A stretch of 57,584 nt of DNA from Bifidobacterium miconisargentati (lineage in GTDB: Bacteria > Actinomycetota > Actinomycetes > Actinomycetales > Bifidobacteriaceae). The position numbers and the translations under genes were made by a program. This document shows, piece after piece, positions 35,107 through 42,747 of the stretch (position 1 is the stretch's first letter; every line of letters starts with the position of its first letter). The notes beneath the pieces were generated by a model, which was not told where the DNA came from, searched no databases, and saw only the letters and a list, made by a program, of their open reading frames with translations. Location: assembly GCF_019331675.1 (NCBI RefSeq), contig NZ_JAHBBJ010000019.1:1-57584 (forward strand), given 5' to 3'.

Positions 35107-38103
35107 ATGGTTGATCGCCTGAAGGATCAATCCGAACAGTCCGCGACCGCAACGCAAGAGGTCCCGGAATCAGAAGAAGTGCGCGCCCAGAAAGCGCTGT
35201 TGGGGGATACGGATCCCAGCCTGACCAGTGCCGCCGATGTGGCCAAAGCCCTGAATGTGGACCCAAGCCGGGGCCTGAGCGAGGAGGAGGCCAAGCGCCG
35301 CCTCGCCAAATTCGGACCGAACGAGCTCGCCAGCGCGCCGCCCGTGCCCAAATGGAAGAAGTTCCTGGCCCAGTTCCAGGATCCGCTGGTCTATCTGCTC
35401 CTCGCGGCCACCGTCATCTCGGTCATCGCCTGGTTCATCGAGAAGGCCAACGCCCACCCGGGAGCCGAAGGCGGTGAGGCGCTGCCGTTCGACGCCATCG
35501 TCATCGTCCTCATCCTCATCGTCAACGCCGTGCTCGGCTACATCCAGGAGGCCAAGGCGGAAGCCGCGGTCGAGGCGCTCGCGCAGATGACCGCCCCGCA
35601 GACCTCCGTGCTGCGCGACGGCAAGGTGCAGCGCATCAACACCGCGGACGTGGTCCCCGGCGACATCATCGTCCTCGCCGAAGGCGACTCGGTCTCCGCG
35701 GACGGCCGACTGGTCAACGCCGCGAGCCTGCGTATCGCCGAGGCCTCGCTGACCGGCGAATCCGTGCCGGTGGGCAAGAAGCCAGACACCCTGGAATCCG
35801 CCAAGGCCCTGGGCGACCGCGCCAACATGATCTTCAACGGCACCTCCGTCACGCAGGGCACCGGCCGTGCCATCGTGACCGGCACCGGCATGAACACGCA
35901 GGTCGGCAAGATCGCGGACATGCTCTCCGCCACCGAGGACGAGAAGACCCCGCTGCAGAAGGAGATGGACTACGTCTCCAAGATCCTCGGCATAGCCGTG
36001 TGCATCATCGCCGTGGTGGTGCTCGCGGCGCTCGCCGTGCTGGAAGGCTTCAACGACACGCAGGACGTCATCGACTCCCTGCTGCTCGCCGTCTCGCTGG
36101 CCGTGGCCGCCGTGCCGGAAGGCCTGGCCGCCATCCTCACCGTGGTACTGGCCCTCGGCGTGCAGCGCATGGCCGCCCACAACGCCATCGTCAAGAAGCT
36201 GCATTCGGTCGAGACCCTCGGCTCCGCATCCGTGATCTGCTCGGACAAGACCGGCACCCTGACCCGCAACGAGATGACCGTCGAACGTGTGGTCACCCCG
36301 TCCGGCGAGGTGCAGATCACCGGCACCGGCTACGCTCCGGAAGGCCGCATGGTCATGACCGGCGGCGTCTCGCCCGAATCGGGCGAGGCCCGCACCATCG
36401 CGGACGAGGTCGTCGCCACGCTCGCCGCCGGCGCGCTGGCCAACGACGGCGAACTGCGGCAGGACGCCAACGGTCGCTGGGAGATCGTGGGCGACCCCAC
36501 CGAAGTCTCCCTCATCGTGGCCGCCCGCAAGGTCAAGGCCGATCGCAAGGCCGAACGCTTCACCCGCGTGGCCGAGATCCCGTTCACTTCCGAACGCAAG
36601 CGCATGTCCATCATCGCCAAGGACGACACCGATTCCGGCAAGCTCACCGTGTTCGCCAAGGGCGCGCCCGACGTGCTCCTGAGCTACTGCTCGCGCATCC
36701 GCGTGGGCGGTCACGTGCGCAAGCTCACCGAAGGCGACCGCCAGTCCATCCTGTCGACCGTGGAGCGCCTCTCCTCCGAGGCCTACCGCACGCTGGGCCA
36801 GGCCTGCCGCCCGCTGGAGACCAGCAGTCTGGCCGATGTGCCCGGCGTGACCGTCAACGCCGCCGGACAGGTGGCGGACATCGCCGACCAGTCCGAGGCC
36901 ATCGAAACCGACCTCATCTGGAACGGCATGGTCGGCATCATTGACCCGCCGCGCACCGAGGTCCGCGACTCCGTGGCCGAGGCGCACCGCGCCGGCATCC
37001 GCACGGTGATGATCACCGGCGACCACCCGCTCACCGCGGCCCGTATCGCCTCCGACCTCGGCATCATCGCCAAGGACGGTAAGGCCTTGACCGGCGACCA
37101 GCTGGACGCCCTGCCCGACGAGGCCGCGCTCGACAAGGCCACCGCGGACGTGTCTGTGTACGCCCGAGTCGCCCCCGAGCACAAGCTCAAGATCGTCGAG
37201 TCCCTGCAGCGCCAGGGCAACATCGTGGCTATGACCGGCGACGGCGTGAACGACGCCCCGGCCGTCAAGTCTGCGGACATCGGCGTGGCCATGGGCATCA
37301 CCGGCACCGAGGTGACCAAGCAGAGCGCCAAGATGATCCTGGCGGACGACAACTTCTCCACCATCGTGGCCGCCGTGCGCGAGGGTCGCGTGATCTTCGA
37401 CAACATCCGCAAGTTCCTGCGCTACCTGCTGAGCTCCAACGTGGGTGAGGTGTTCACCGTGTTCTTCGGCGTGGTACTGGCCGGCTTCCTCGGCATCCGA
37501 CAGCCGGAGACCGTGGGCGTGACCGTGCCGCTGCTTGCCACGCAGCTGCTGTGGATCAACCTCCTGACCGACGCCGCGCCGGCGCTGGCCATGGGCGTGG
37601 ACCCGCAGACCGACGACGTGATGAGCCGCCGCCCGCGCAAGGTGACCGACCGTGTGATCGACGCCTCCATGTGGGGCGACATCATCTACATCGGCGTGAT
37701 CATGGCCGTCGTGACGCTGATCGGCATGGACATGCACCTCGCCGGCGGTCTGTTCACCGACCGTTCGGTGGACGCGCTCGGCCACGAGGCTCAGATGACC
37801 GAGGCCCGCACCATGGGCTTCACGATCCTGGTGTTCGCCCAGCTGTTCAACGCGCTGGCCTCCCGCTCCCACCTGCAGTCCGCGTTCGTGGGCCTGTTCT
37901 CGAACAAGTGGCTGTGGGGCGCGATCGGCCTGTCCGTGGTGCTGCAGCTCGTGGTGATCTACGTGCCGTTCCTCAACTCCGCGTTCGGCACCACGCCGCT
38001 CGGCGCGATGGCGTGGCTCGAATGTATCGGTTTGGCGGCATTTGTGCTTGTCGCTTCCGAGTTGCGCAAGATTGTGCTAAGAATAATGGCTAAGCGCCAA
38101 TAA
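35107..38103 (+). CDS. P-type (type IIA) Ca2+/cation-transporting ATPase
   Basis: The 998-residue pump has the complete P-type order: N-terminal cation-ATPase domain (GLSEEEAKRRLAKFGPNELA), actuator loop with SLTGES, the PEGLAAI motif in M4, phosphorylation site CSDKTGTLTRNE, nucleotide domain, hinge MTGDGVNDAPAVKSADIGVAMG, and six C-terminal membrane segments. The PEGL motif and length fit bacterial Ca2+-ATPases of the LMCA1/SERCA-like group, which export Ca2+. The exact ion cannot be fixed from sequence. AAGGAG precedes the ATG. It is monocistronic, followed by a GC-rich hairpin at 38137-38176. Confidence 0.93.
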   Translation: MVDRLKDQSEQSATATQEVPESEEVRAQKALLGDTDPSLTSAADVAKALNVDPSRGLSEEEAKRRLAKFGPNELASAPPVPKWKKFLAQFQDPLVYLLLAATVISVIAWFIEKANAHPGAEGGEALPFDAIVIVLILIVNAVLGYIQEAKAEAAVEALAQMTAPQTSVLRDGKVQRINTADVVPGDIIVLAEGDSVSADGRLVNAASLRIAEASLTGESVPVGKKPDTLESAKALGDRANMIFNGTSVTQGTGRAIVTGTGMNTQVGKIADMLSATEDEKTPLQKEMDYVSKILGIAVCIIAVVVLAALAVLEGFNDTQDVIDSLLLAVSLAVAAVPEGLAAILTVVLALGVQRMAAHNAIVKKLHSVETLGSASVICSDKTGTLTRNEMTVERVVTPSGEVQITGTGYAPEGRMVMTGGVSPESGEARTIADEVVATLAAGALANDGELRQDANGRWEIVGDPTEVSLIVAARKVKADRKAERFTRVAEIPFTSERKRMSIIAKDDTDSGKLTVFAKGAPDVLLSYCSRIRVGGHVRKLTEGDRQSILSTVERLSSEAYRTLGQACRPLETSSLADVPGVTVNAAGQVADIADQSEAIETDLIWNGMVGIIDPPRTEVRDSVAEAHRAGIRTVMITGDHPLTAARIASDLGIIAKDGKALTGDQLDALPDEAALDKATADVSVYARVAPEHKLKIVESLQRQGNIVAMTGDGVNDAPAVKSADIGVAMGITGTEVTKQSAKMILADDNFSTIVAAVREGRVIFDNIRKFLRYLLSSNVGEVFTVFFGVVLAGFLGIRQPETVGVTVPLLATQLLWINLLTDAAPALAMGVDPQTDDVMSRRPRKVTDRVIDASMWGDIIYIGVIMAVVTLIGMDMHLAGGLFTDRSVDALGHEAQMTEARTMGFTILVFAQLFNALASRSHLQSAFVGLFSNKWLWGAIGLSVVLQLVVIYVPFLNSAFGTTPLGAMAWLECIGLAAFVLVASELRKIVLRIMAKRQ

Positions 38104-38136
38104 CGCCTGAATTCTTCTAATCCTAGGGACAAAAAC

Positions 38137-38176
38137 CAACGGCCCGGACCCTCAATTGCGAAGGTCCGGGCCGTTG
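38137..38176. terminator. Terminator-like hairpin after the P-type ATPase gene
   Basis: CAACGGCCCGGACC and its exact complement, 14 bp, with a 12-nt loop and no T-run. It lies between converging genes. Confidence 0.7.
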
Positions 38177-38206
38177 CACATGTGTTCGGCGGGTGTTGCG
38201 GGGGCA

Positions 38207-38308
38207 CATGATGTAGGGAAAGTCCCATGATGTAGGGATGCGATTTTCGGTTTTGGCGGAATAGAGCCGTTTTGCGACCCTGCATCATGGGAATTTCCCT
38301 ACATCATG
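38207..38308. repeat. Long double palindrome built on CATGATGTAGGGA (set E)
   Basis: The outer arms CATGATGTAGGGAAA (38207-38221) and TTTCCCTACATCATG (38294-38308) are exact complements. The inner arms TCCCATGATGTAGGG (38223-38237) and CCCTGCATCATGGGA (38278-38292) have one mismatch. Four copies of one 12-bp core thus form a nearly 100-nt stem-loop, and a fifth degenerate copy (CCCCTACACCATG) follows to about 38328. It lies in the convergent spacer behind the membrane protein gene. Confidence 0.75.
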
Positions 38309-38344
38309 GGGAATCCCCTACACCATGTGGCGGGAAGCCGTGGC

Positions 38345-40003
38345 TTAGTTGGCGGATGAGTCGTCCGCCGTGCCGGAGTCGTCGGTGTTGGACGAATCGG
38401 TGCCCGTGCCGTTGCCGGTCGTGCCGCCGTTATTCGTGGTGGTGCCGCCGGTCGTGCCGTTCTCCGTGGTGCCGTTGCCGTTGCTGGTGCCGGAATTGTT
38501 CGAGGTGCTGGAGTTGGCCTGCTGCTGGGCCTGCATCGAGGCGTTCACGTCCGACTCCGCTTTCTGCAACGCGGAGATGGCGTTGTTCACATCCGATTCG
38601 GACGGGTTGGAGCTGCCGAGCACGTTGTTCGCATCGGTGATGGCGCTCTGCAGCGCGGTGCGGGTGGACTCGTCCGCCACGGCGCCGGCCGAGTTGTTCA
38701 ACGTGGTCTGCGCGCTGGAGATGGCCGAGCTCAGGTTGGACTTCAGCGAATCGGTGCTGGCCGTGTCCTTCGAGGCCTTGAGGGCCTTGATCGCGTTGTT
38801 GATGGCGTCCGTCTTGTCGGTCACGTCGCTCACCTTGGTCTGCATGTCCTTGGCCTGCGTCTTGAGCTCGTCGGCGGTCAGCGAGGAATCGCAACTGGCG
38901 GTTTCGGTCGGATTGGCAGCATCCTGCAGCGCCTGGTTCAGCGTGTCGATGGTGGTGGAGTCCGCCACCTGGCTGGAGGAGGTCTGCGCGCTGGCCTGGC
39001 CGTTGGTCACGGCGGCGGTGAGCTTGGCCTTGGCCGCGTCATACTGGGTGGCGGCGGCCTTGCACTCCACCAACGCCGCCGCATGGCTCACCTTGGAACT
39101 GTTGGCGCGCCAGAACATCACGCCGCCCACGATCAGCGCGATGACCACGATAGCCGCGATGACGCCGCCCACGATGGCACCGGTGTGCTTCTTCTTTTTG
39201 CCGCCGCCACGACGGGAGCCGTGCCCCTTCGACTCGTCGTCGTCCGGTTCGTCATCCACCGGATCGCCCGGCAGGATCGACGGCGGCAGCGTGGCCGGCT
39301 GGGCGGCGGGCTGCACGACATCGGTCAACGGCTGGAACACTTGGGTGGCGGCCTCGTTGTCTGCGGCTGCGGACGGCATGCCCGACGGTGCGAAAGCCGG
39401 GGCGGACTGCGCCAGCGGCTGTGCGGCCGGTGCCGTGGATCGGGGCATCGGCGTGGTGCCCAGCGGGGCGTATGCCTGAGTCGCCTGAGTCGCCTGTGCG
39501 GACTGAGCCGGAGCGGCGGCACCTGCGTACGGCATCGCCTGCGTGGCGCCGGCCTGCGTGGGCTGGAACACCTGCGTCGCCGCGGAGGAGGCCGAGGGAC
39601 GCACGGGCTGGGTCGGCTGGACGGGCTGGCCGTACGCCATGGTCGCCTGGGTTGCGGCGGAAGTGATGGGCTGCGTCGCCTCTGCGTAGGCGGACGGCTG
39701 TGCGGGCGGCTGCATCATCGGCTGGGTTGCGGCCGCGGGCTGTGCGGTTGCGGGAGCCGCGGTGGGGGCGATGGGGATGAATCGCTGGGTGGCCTGATCC
39801 CAGATGTACTGCTGCTGGCCGGCAGTCGAGGCGCCGGCTGCGGGGGCGGCGGGCGTTGTGGGGGCCGACTGGGCGACCGGCACGGTGGGGGAGACCGCAG
39901 CGGGCTGGGCCACCGTGGGGGCGTCGAGCGGCGGCACCGTGGGCTTGGAGGACTTCTCATGGTGCTGGAAATCGAAATCAAAACCGCCATCGATATTGGT
40001 CAT
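38345..40003 (-). CDS. Pro/Gln/Ala-rich one-pass membrane protein, function unknown
   Basis: Residues 1-250 are low-complexity (Ala, Pro, Gln, Thr) with repeated ATQAMPY/ATQVFQP-like phrases and the phrase YIWDQATQRFIPIA. A cytoplasmic basic stretch (GKKKKHTG) precedes one membrane helix (AIVGGVIAAIVVIALIVGGV, about 280-300). The outer part is alpha-helical, rich in Ala/Asp/Ser/Thr (KAKLTAAVTNGQ, NAIKALKASKD), and the end is an Asn/Gly/Thr linker. I do not recognise a family. The layout is that of an actinobacterial envelope protein. AAGGAG precedes the ATG. It lies 84 bp behind dcd and may share its transcript. Confidence 0.75.
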   Translation of the reverse strand: MTNIDGGFDFDFQHHEKSSKPTVPPLDAPTVAQPAAVSPTVPVAQSAPTTPAAPAAGASTAGQQQYIWDQATQRFIPIAPTAAPATAQPAAATQPMMQPPAQPSAYAEATQPITSAATQATMAYGQPVQPTQPVRPSASSAATQVFQPTQAGATQAMPYAGAAAPAQSAQATQATQAYAPLGTTPMPRSTAPAAQPLAQSAPAFAPSGMPSAAADNEAATQVFQPLTDVVQPAAQPATLPPSILPGDPVDDEPDDDESKGHGSRRGGGKKKKHTGAIVGGVIAAIVVIALIVGGVMFWRANSSKVSHAAALVECKAAATQYDAAKAKLTAAVTNGQASAQTSSSQVADSTTIDTLNQALQDAANPTETASCDSSLTADELKTQAKDMQTKVSDVTDKTDAINNAIKALKASKDTASTDSLKSNLSSAISSAQTTLNNSAGAVADESTRTALQSAITDANNVLGSSNPSESDVNNAISALQKAESDVNASMQAQQQANSSTSNNSGTSNGNGTTENGTTGGTTTNNGGTTGNGTGTDSSNTDDSGTADDSSAN

Positions 40004-40087
40004 GGCATCTCCTTGAAAACAACGGGCAGAACGGCAAGGCCGGCGCTGAGGCCGGCCGAAAGTATGGGGGAACGCGCTGGGCGGACG

Positions 40088-40669
40088 TCAGTCGTCGATA
40101 TGCGCACGGTAGAAGTTCTCGTAGGACCGGCTGGGGGTCGGGCCGCGCTGGCCCTGGTAATGCGAGCCGGTGCCCGCGGAACCGTACGGGTGCTCGGCCG
40201 GCGAGCTCAACTGGAAGAAGCACATCTGGCCGATCTTCATGCCCGGCCACAGCTTGACCGGCAGCGTGGAGACGTTGGACAGCTCCAGCGTGATGTGCCC
40301 CTCGAAACCGGGGTCGATGAAACCTGCGGTGGAGTGGGTCAGGATGCCGAGTCGGCCCAGCGAGCTCTTGCCCTCAAGACGGGCGGCGACGGTCGGATCG
40401 AGCTTGACGTACTCCCACGTGGAGCCCAGCGCGAACTCGCCGGGATGCAGGATCCACGGTTCGTCCGGGCCCACCTCGAACTGCTCGGTGAGCGCGCCTT
40501 GGTTCTCGGCCGGATCCACATACGTGTAGGCATGGTTGTTGAACAGACGGAAATAACGGTCCAAACGGACATCGATGGAGGCGGGCTGCACCATCTCCGG
40601 GGTCCACGGATCCAATGCAATATGACCGGCGGCCTGGGCGGCGAGAATATCGCGGTCGGACAGCAGCAT
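40088..40669 (-). CDS. dcd: dCTP deaminase (possibly bifunctional, dUMP-forming)
   Basis: The 193-residue protein is a trimeric dUTPase-fold enzyme. It starts [11 protein letters not shown] and has the conserved [30 protein letters not shown] (catalytic Glu in FEGHITLE) and [12 protein letters not shown]. It deaminates dCTP to feed dTMP synthesis. Actinobacterial relatives such as that of Mycobacterium also hydrolyse dUTP; that second activity is inferred. AAGGAG lies 5 nt before the ATG, and a TATAAG-type -10 box precedes it. Confidence 0.95.
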   Translation of the reverse strand: MLLSDRDILAAQAAGHIALDPWTPEMVQPASIDVRLDRYFRLFNNHAYTYVDPAENQGALTEQFEVGPDEPWILHPGEFALGSTWEYVKLDPTVAARLEGKSSLGRLGILTHSTAGFIDPGFEGHITLELSNVSTLPVKLWPGMKIGQMCFFQLSSPAEHPYGSAGTGSHYQGQRGPTPSRSYENFYRAHIDD

Positions 40670-40789
40670 ACAAACTCCTTGCTTTCTTATACTGTTGCCC
40701 AGTCTAGCGTTCTGTGTGGAGACACCGATTTTCAGGTTATTCTCAGAAAAACCTAGAGATAGACCCAGAAACCAATGGTTATATAAGTC

Positions 40790-40969
40790 ATGTCAGCAAA
40801 ACAAGACGCTGATCAGGAGCCGCAGCAGTTCCCGACAATTGAACCCCTTTCTTCTTCTCTCTCCTTTCTCTCCCCGGCGGACACCCCGCCGGGGTTCTTT
40901 TTTGTGACCCAGATCATGAGCCGGGTCGGGCGGGGCGTAACGGCGCGGCCGTACCATTGGCAGGTATGA
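40790..40969 (+). CDS. Possible short leader ORF (59 codons) before the esterase gene
   Basis: An ATG 3-5 nt behind TATATAAG opens a frame starting [15 protein letters not shown]. It runs through the GC-rich hairpin at 40872-40903 and ends in a TGA overlapping the esterase ATG (ATGA). The overlap and the near-leaderless start are suggestive, but there is no homology and the terminator lies inside the frame. It may equally be a short non-coding transcript. Confidence 0.25.
   Translation: MSAKQDADQEPQQFPTIEPLSSSLSFLSPADTPPGFFFVTQIMSRVGRGVTARPYHWQV
40872..40903 (+). terminator. Rho-independent terminator between dcd and the esterase gene
   Basis: CCCCGGCGG and CCGCCGGGG, then TTCTTTTTT: the most canonical terminator in the window. 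No annotated plus-strand gene lies upstream of it, so it implies a short transcript starting near 40790. Confidence 0.85.
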
Positions 40970-41724
40970 GCAACGAAGCGAATGCAGAACGGCCGCTCAT
41001 CGGCCGCGAATCCACCACCGTTCCGGGGCATTTCGGCGACCCGTTGACCGTGGAGCACGTGCTGGCCTCCCGCGGCGGCATCGGACAGCACCCCACGCAT
41101 CCGCTGTTCCTGTGCCTGCACGGCTGGGGCTCCAACGAGGAGGAGATGGCGGACATCATGCGCCTCATCGCCCCCTACAACGACTTCGCCGCCCTGCGCG
41201 GGCCGCTCACGCTCGCCGAACCGGAACCCGGCAGTCGCGAGCCCGGCAACTACGCCTGGCTGCATGACTCGCTGCCCGTGGGCGAGGATCTCGATTACGA
41301 CGCCTACGCGGCGGCTGTGGCGGTCGACCGCTGGGTCGCCGCCAACATTCCCGCCGATCGTGACGTGGTGCCGCTCGGCTTTTCGCAGGGCGGGCTCGTG
41401 GCCGTGCATCTGCTGCGGCTCAATCCCGAGCGTTACCGTGCGGTGATCTCCTTGTCCGGCTTCAACGCGCCCGGCCAGGTGCCCGGCACGGCCCCCGCCG
41501 ACGAACGTCTCGCCGATTACGACATCCCCGTCTTCTACACCTACGGCAAACTCGACGACGTGATTCCCAAGTACGAGCTGTTCGCCGCCGCGGCCTGGCT
41601 CGAGGAGCACACGTGGCTCAAGACCAAGAGCTACCACGGCCTCGACCACAACGTGAGCCTTGAGGAATTCGCCGACCTGCGCCAATGGCTGCTCGACCAC
41701 GACATCACTTCCGGCGTACTGTAG
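40966..41724 (+). CDS. Alpha/beta hydrolase, carboxylesterase/phospholipase family
   Basis: The 252-residue hydrolase has the oxyanion region LHGWGSNEEEM, nucleophile Ser in LGFSQGGLVAV, catalytic Asp in YGKLDDVIP and His in YHGLDHNVS. It belongs to the Abhydrolase_2 carboxylesterases that cleave short acyl esters. There is no signal peptide, so it is cytoplasmic. TACCAT lies 8 nt before the ATG, with only a weak GGCAGG, so the start may be leaderless. It is followed by the TauE/SafE gene with its own -10 box. Confidence 0.87.
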   Translation: MSNEANAERPLIGRESTTVPGHFGDPLTVEHVLASRGGIGQHPTHPLFLCLHGWGSNEEEMADIMRLIAPYNDFAALRGPLTLAEPEPGSREPGNYAWLHDSLPVGEDLDYDAYAAAVAVDRWVAANIPADRDVVPLGFSQGGLVAVHLLRLNPERYRAVISLSGFNAPGQVPGTAPADERLADYDIPVFYTYGKLDDVIPKYELFAAAAWLEEHTWLKTKSYHGLDHNVSLEEFADLRQWLLDHDITSGVL

Positions 41725-41808
41725 GCCGTGAGCCGTCCCAGGCGCGGTACGTGATGCGGGAACGGACGCCGGGACTGCTTCCGCGGGATCCGGTCATAGA
41801 CTGATGCC

Positions 41809-42612
41809 ATGAGTGAAGTGAGCATCAACGAGAACCATCTGGATGAGTCCCCGCGCGGCATTGTGATCATGGCCGTGGTGGGCGTGGCCGTGGGCATCCT
41901 GTCCGGTCTGTTCGGCATCGGCGGCGGCACGGTGATCGTCCCCGCGCTGGTCTGGCTGGGACTGACGCAGCGCCATGCGGCGGCCACGTCGATGATGGCG
42001 ATCGTGCCCACCGCGATTTCCGGCGTGGTCTCCTACGCCGTGGAGGGTGATGTGGATTGGGCCGCGGCCGCGCTGGTGTTCTGCGGCATGTTCGTGGGCG
42101 GGCAGATCGGATCGTGGCTGTTGTCCAAGCTGCCGGAACTCGTACTGCGATGGGCGTTCGTGCTGTTCCTGGTGTTCGTGATCGTCAATCAGGCCATGTC
42201 GAATCCGTCGCGTGATTCGCAGATCGTCATGAGCGTGGGTACGGTGATCGGGCTCATCGCGTTCGGTGTGATCGCCGGTATTCTGGCCGGTCTGCTGGGC
42301 ATCGGCGGTGGCGCCATTTGCGTGCCGGCGCTGTCCATTATTTTCGGTGCGAGCGATCTGATCGCCCGTGGTACGTCGTTGCTGGCCATGTTCCCGAACG
42401 CCATCACCACGTCCGTGGCGAACACGCGACGGCGGCTCGTGCATGTCAAGGCCGCTCTGATCATCGGTATCGTTGCCGCCCTGACTGCGCCGCTCGGCAC
42501 GTGGATGGCCGCCGCCGTGACCCCGCGCGTGGGCGCAATCCTATTCACCGTCTACCTGTGCGTGCTGCTGGTCCGCTCCCTCTGGGTGGCGATCAAGGCC
42601 ACGCGGCGGTGA
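41809..42612 (+). CDS. TauE/SafE-family membrane permease
   Basis: The 267-residue protein has eight predicted membrane segments and the twin family motifs GLFGIGGGTVIVPAL and GLLGIGGGAICVPAL, one per half, each with the ATS/GTS that follows. The family exports sulfite, sulfoacetate or related organic anions; the substrate here is unknown. The start fits a leaderless mRNA: TAGACT ends 6 nt before the ATG and there is no Shine-Dalgarno. Confidence 0.9.
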   Translation: MSEVSINENHLDESPRGIVIMAVVGVAVGILSGLFGIGGGTVIVPALVWLGLTQRHAAATSMMAIVPTAISGVVSYAVEGDVDWAAAALVFCGMFVGGQIGSWLLSKLPELVLRWAFVLFLVFVIVNQAMSNPSRDSQIVMSVGTVIGLIAFGVIAGILAGLLGIGGGAICVPALSIIFGASDLIARGTSLLAMFPNAITTSVANTRRRLVHVKAALIIGIVAALTAPLGTWMAAAVTPRVGAILFTVYLCVLLVRSLWVAIKATRR

Positions 42613-42619
42613 GACCTTT

Positions 42620-42737
42620 GGCTCCCCTCTCCGAGGGGAGCTGTCGCTGAAGGCGACTGAGGGGAGCGCCACGGGAATCACCTGACGACTCCCCTCAGTC
42701 TCACTTCGTTCGACAGCTCCCCTCAGAGAGGGGAGCC
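42620..42737. repeat. Inverted pair of GGCTCCCCT-type units
   Basis: The left unit GGCTCCCCTctccgAGGGGAGC...TGAGGGGAG and right unit CTCCCCTCAG...AGCTCCCCTcagagAGGGGAGCC face each other with about 25 bp between. It fills the spacer between the converging TauE/SafE and antiporter genes. Confidence 0.8.
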
Positions 42738-42747
42738 AAGAAAAAGA

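Noticed and set aside
35170..37872. Minus-strand open frame of 900 codons opposite the P-type ATPase
   Set aside because: It is an antisense shadow rich in His and Gly, with no family signature.
40695..40907. 70-codon plus-strand frame overlapping the dcd promoter region
   Set aside because: It starts opposite the dcd promoter, has no ribosome site and no conserved-looking content. The 59-codon frame at 40790 is the only one with supporting context.
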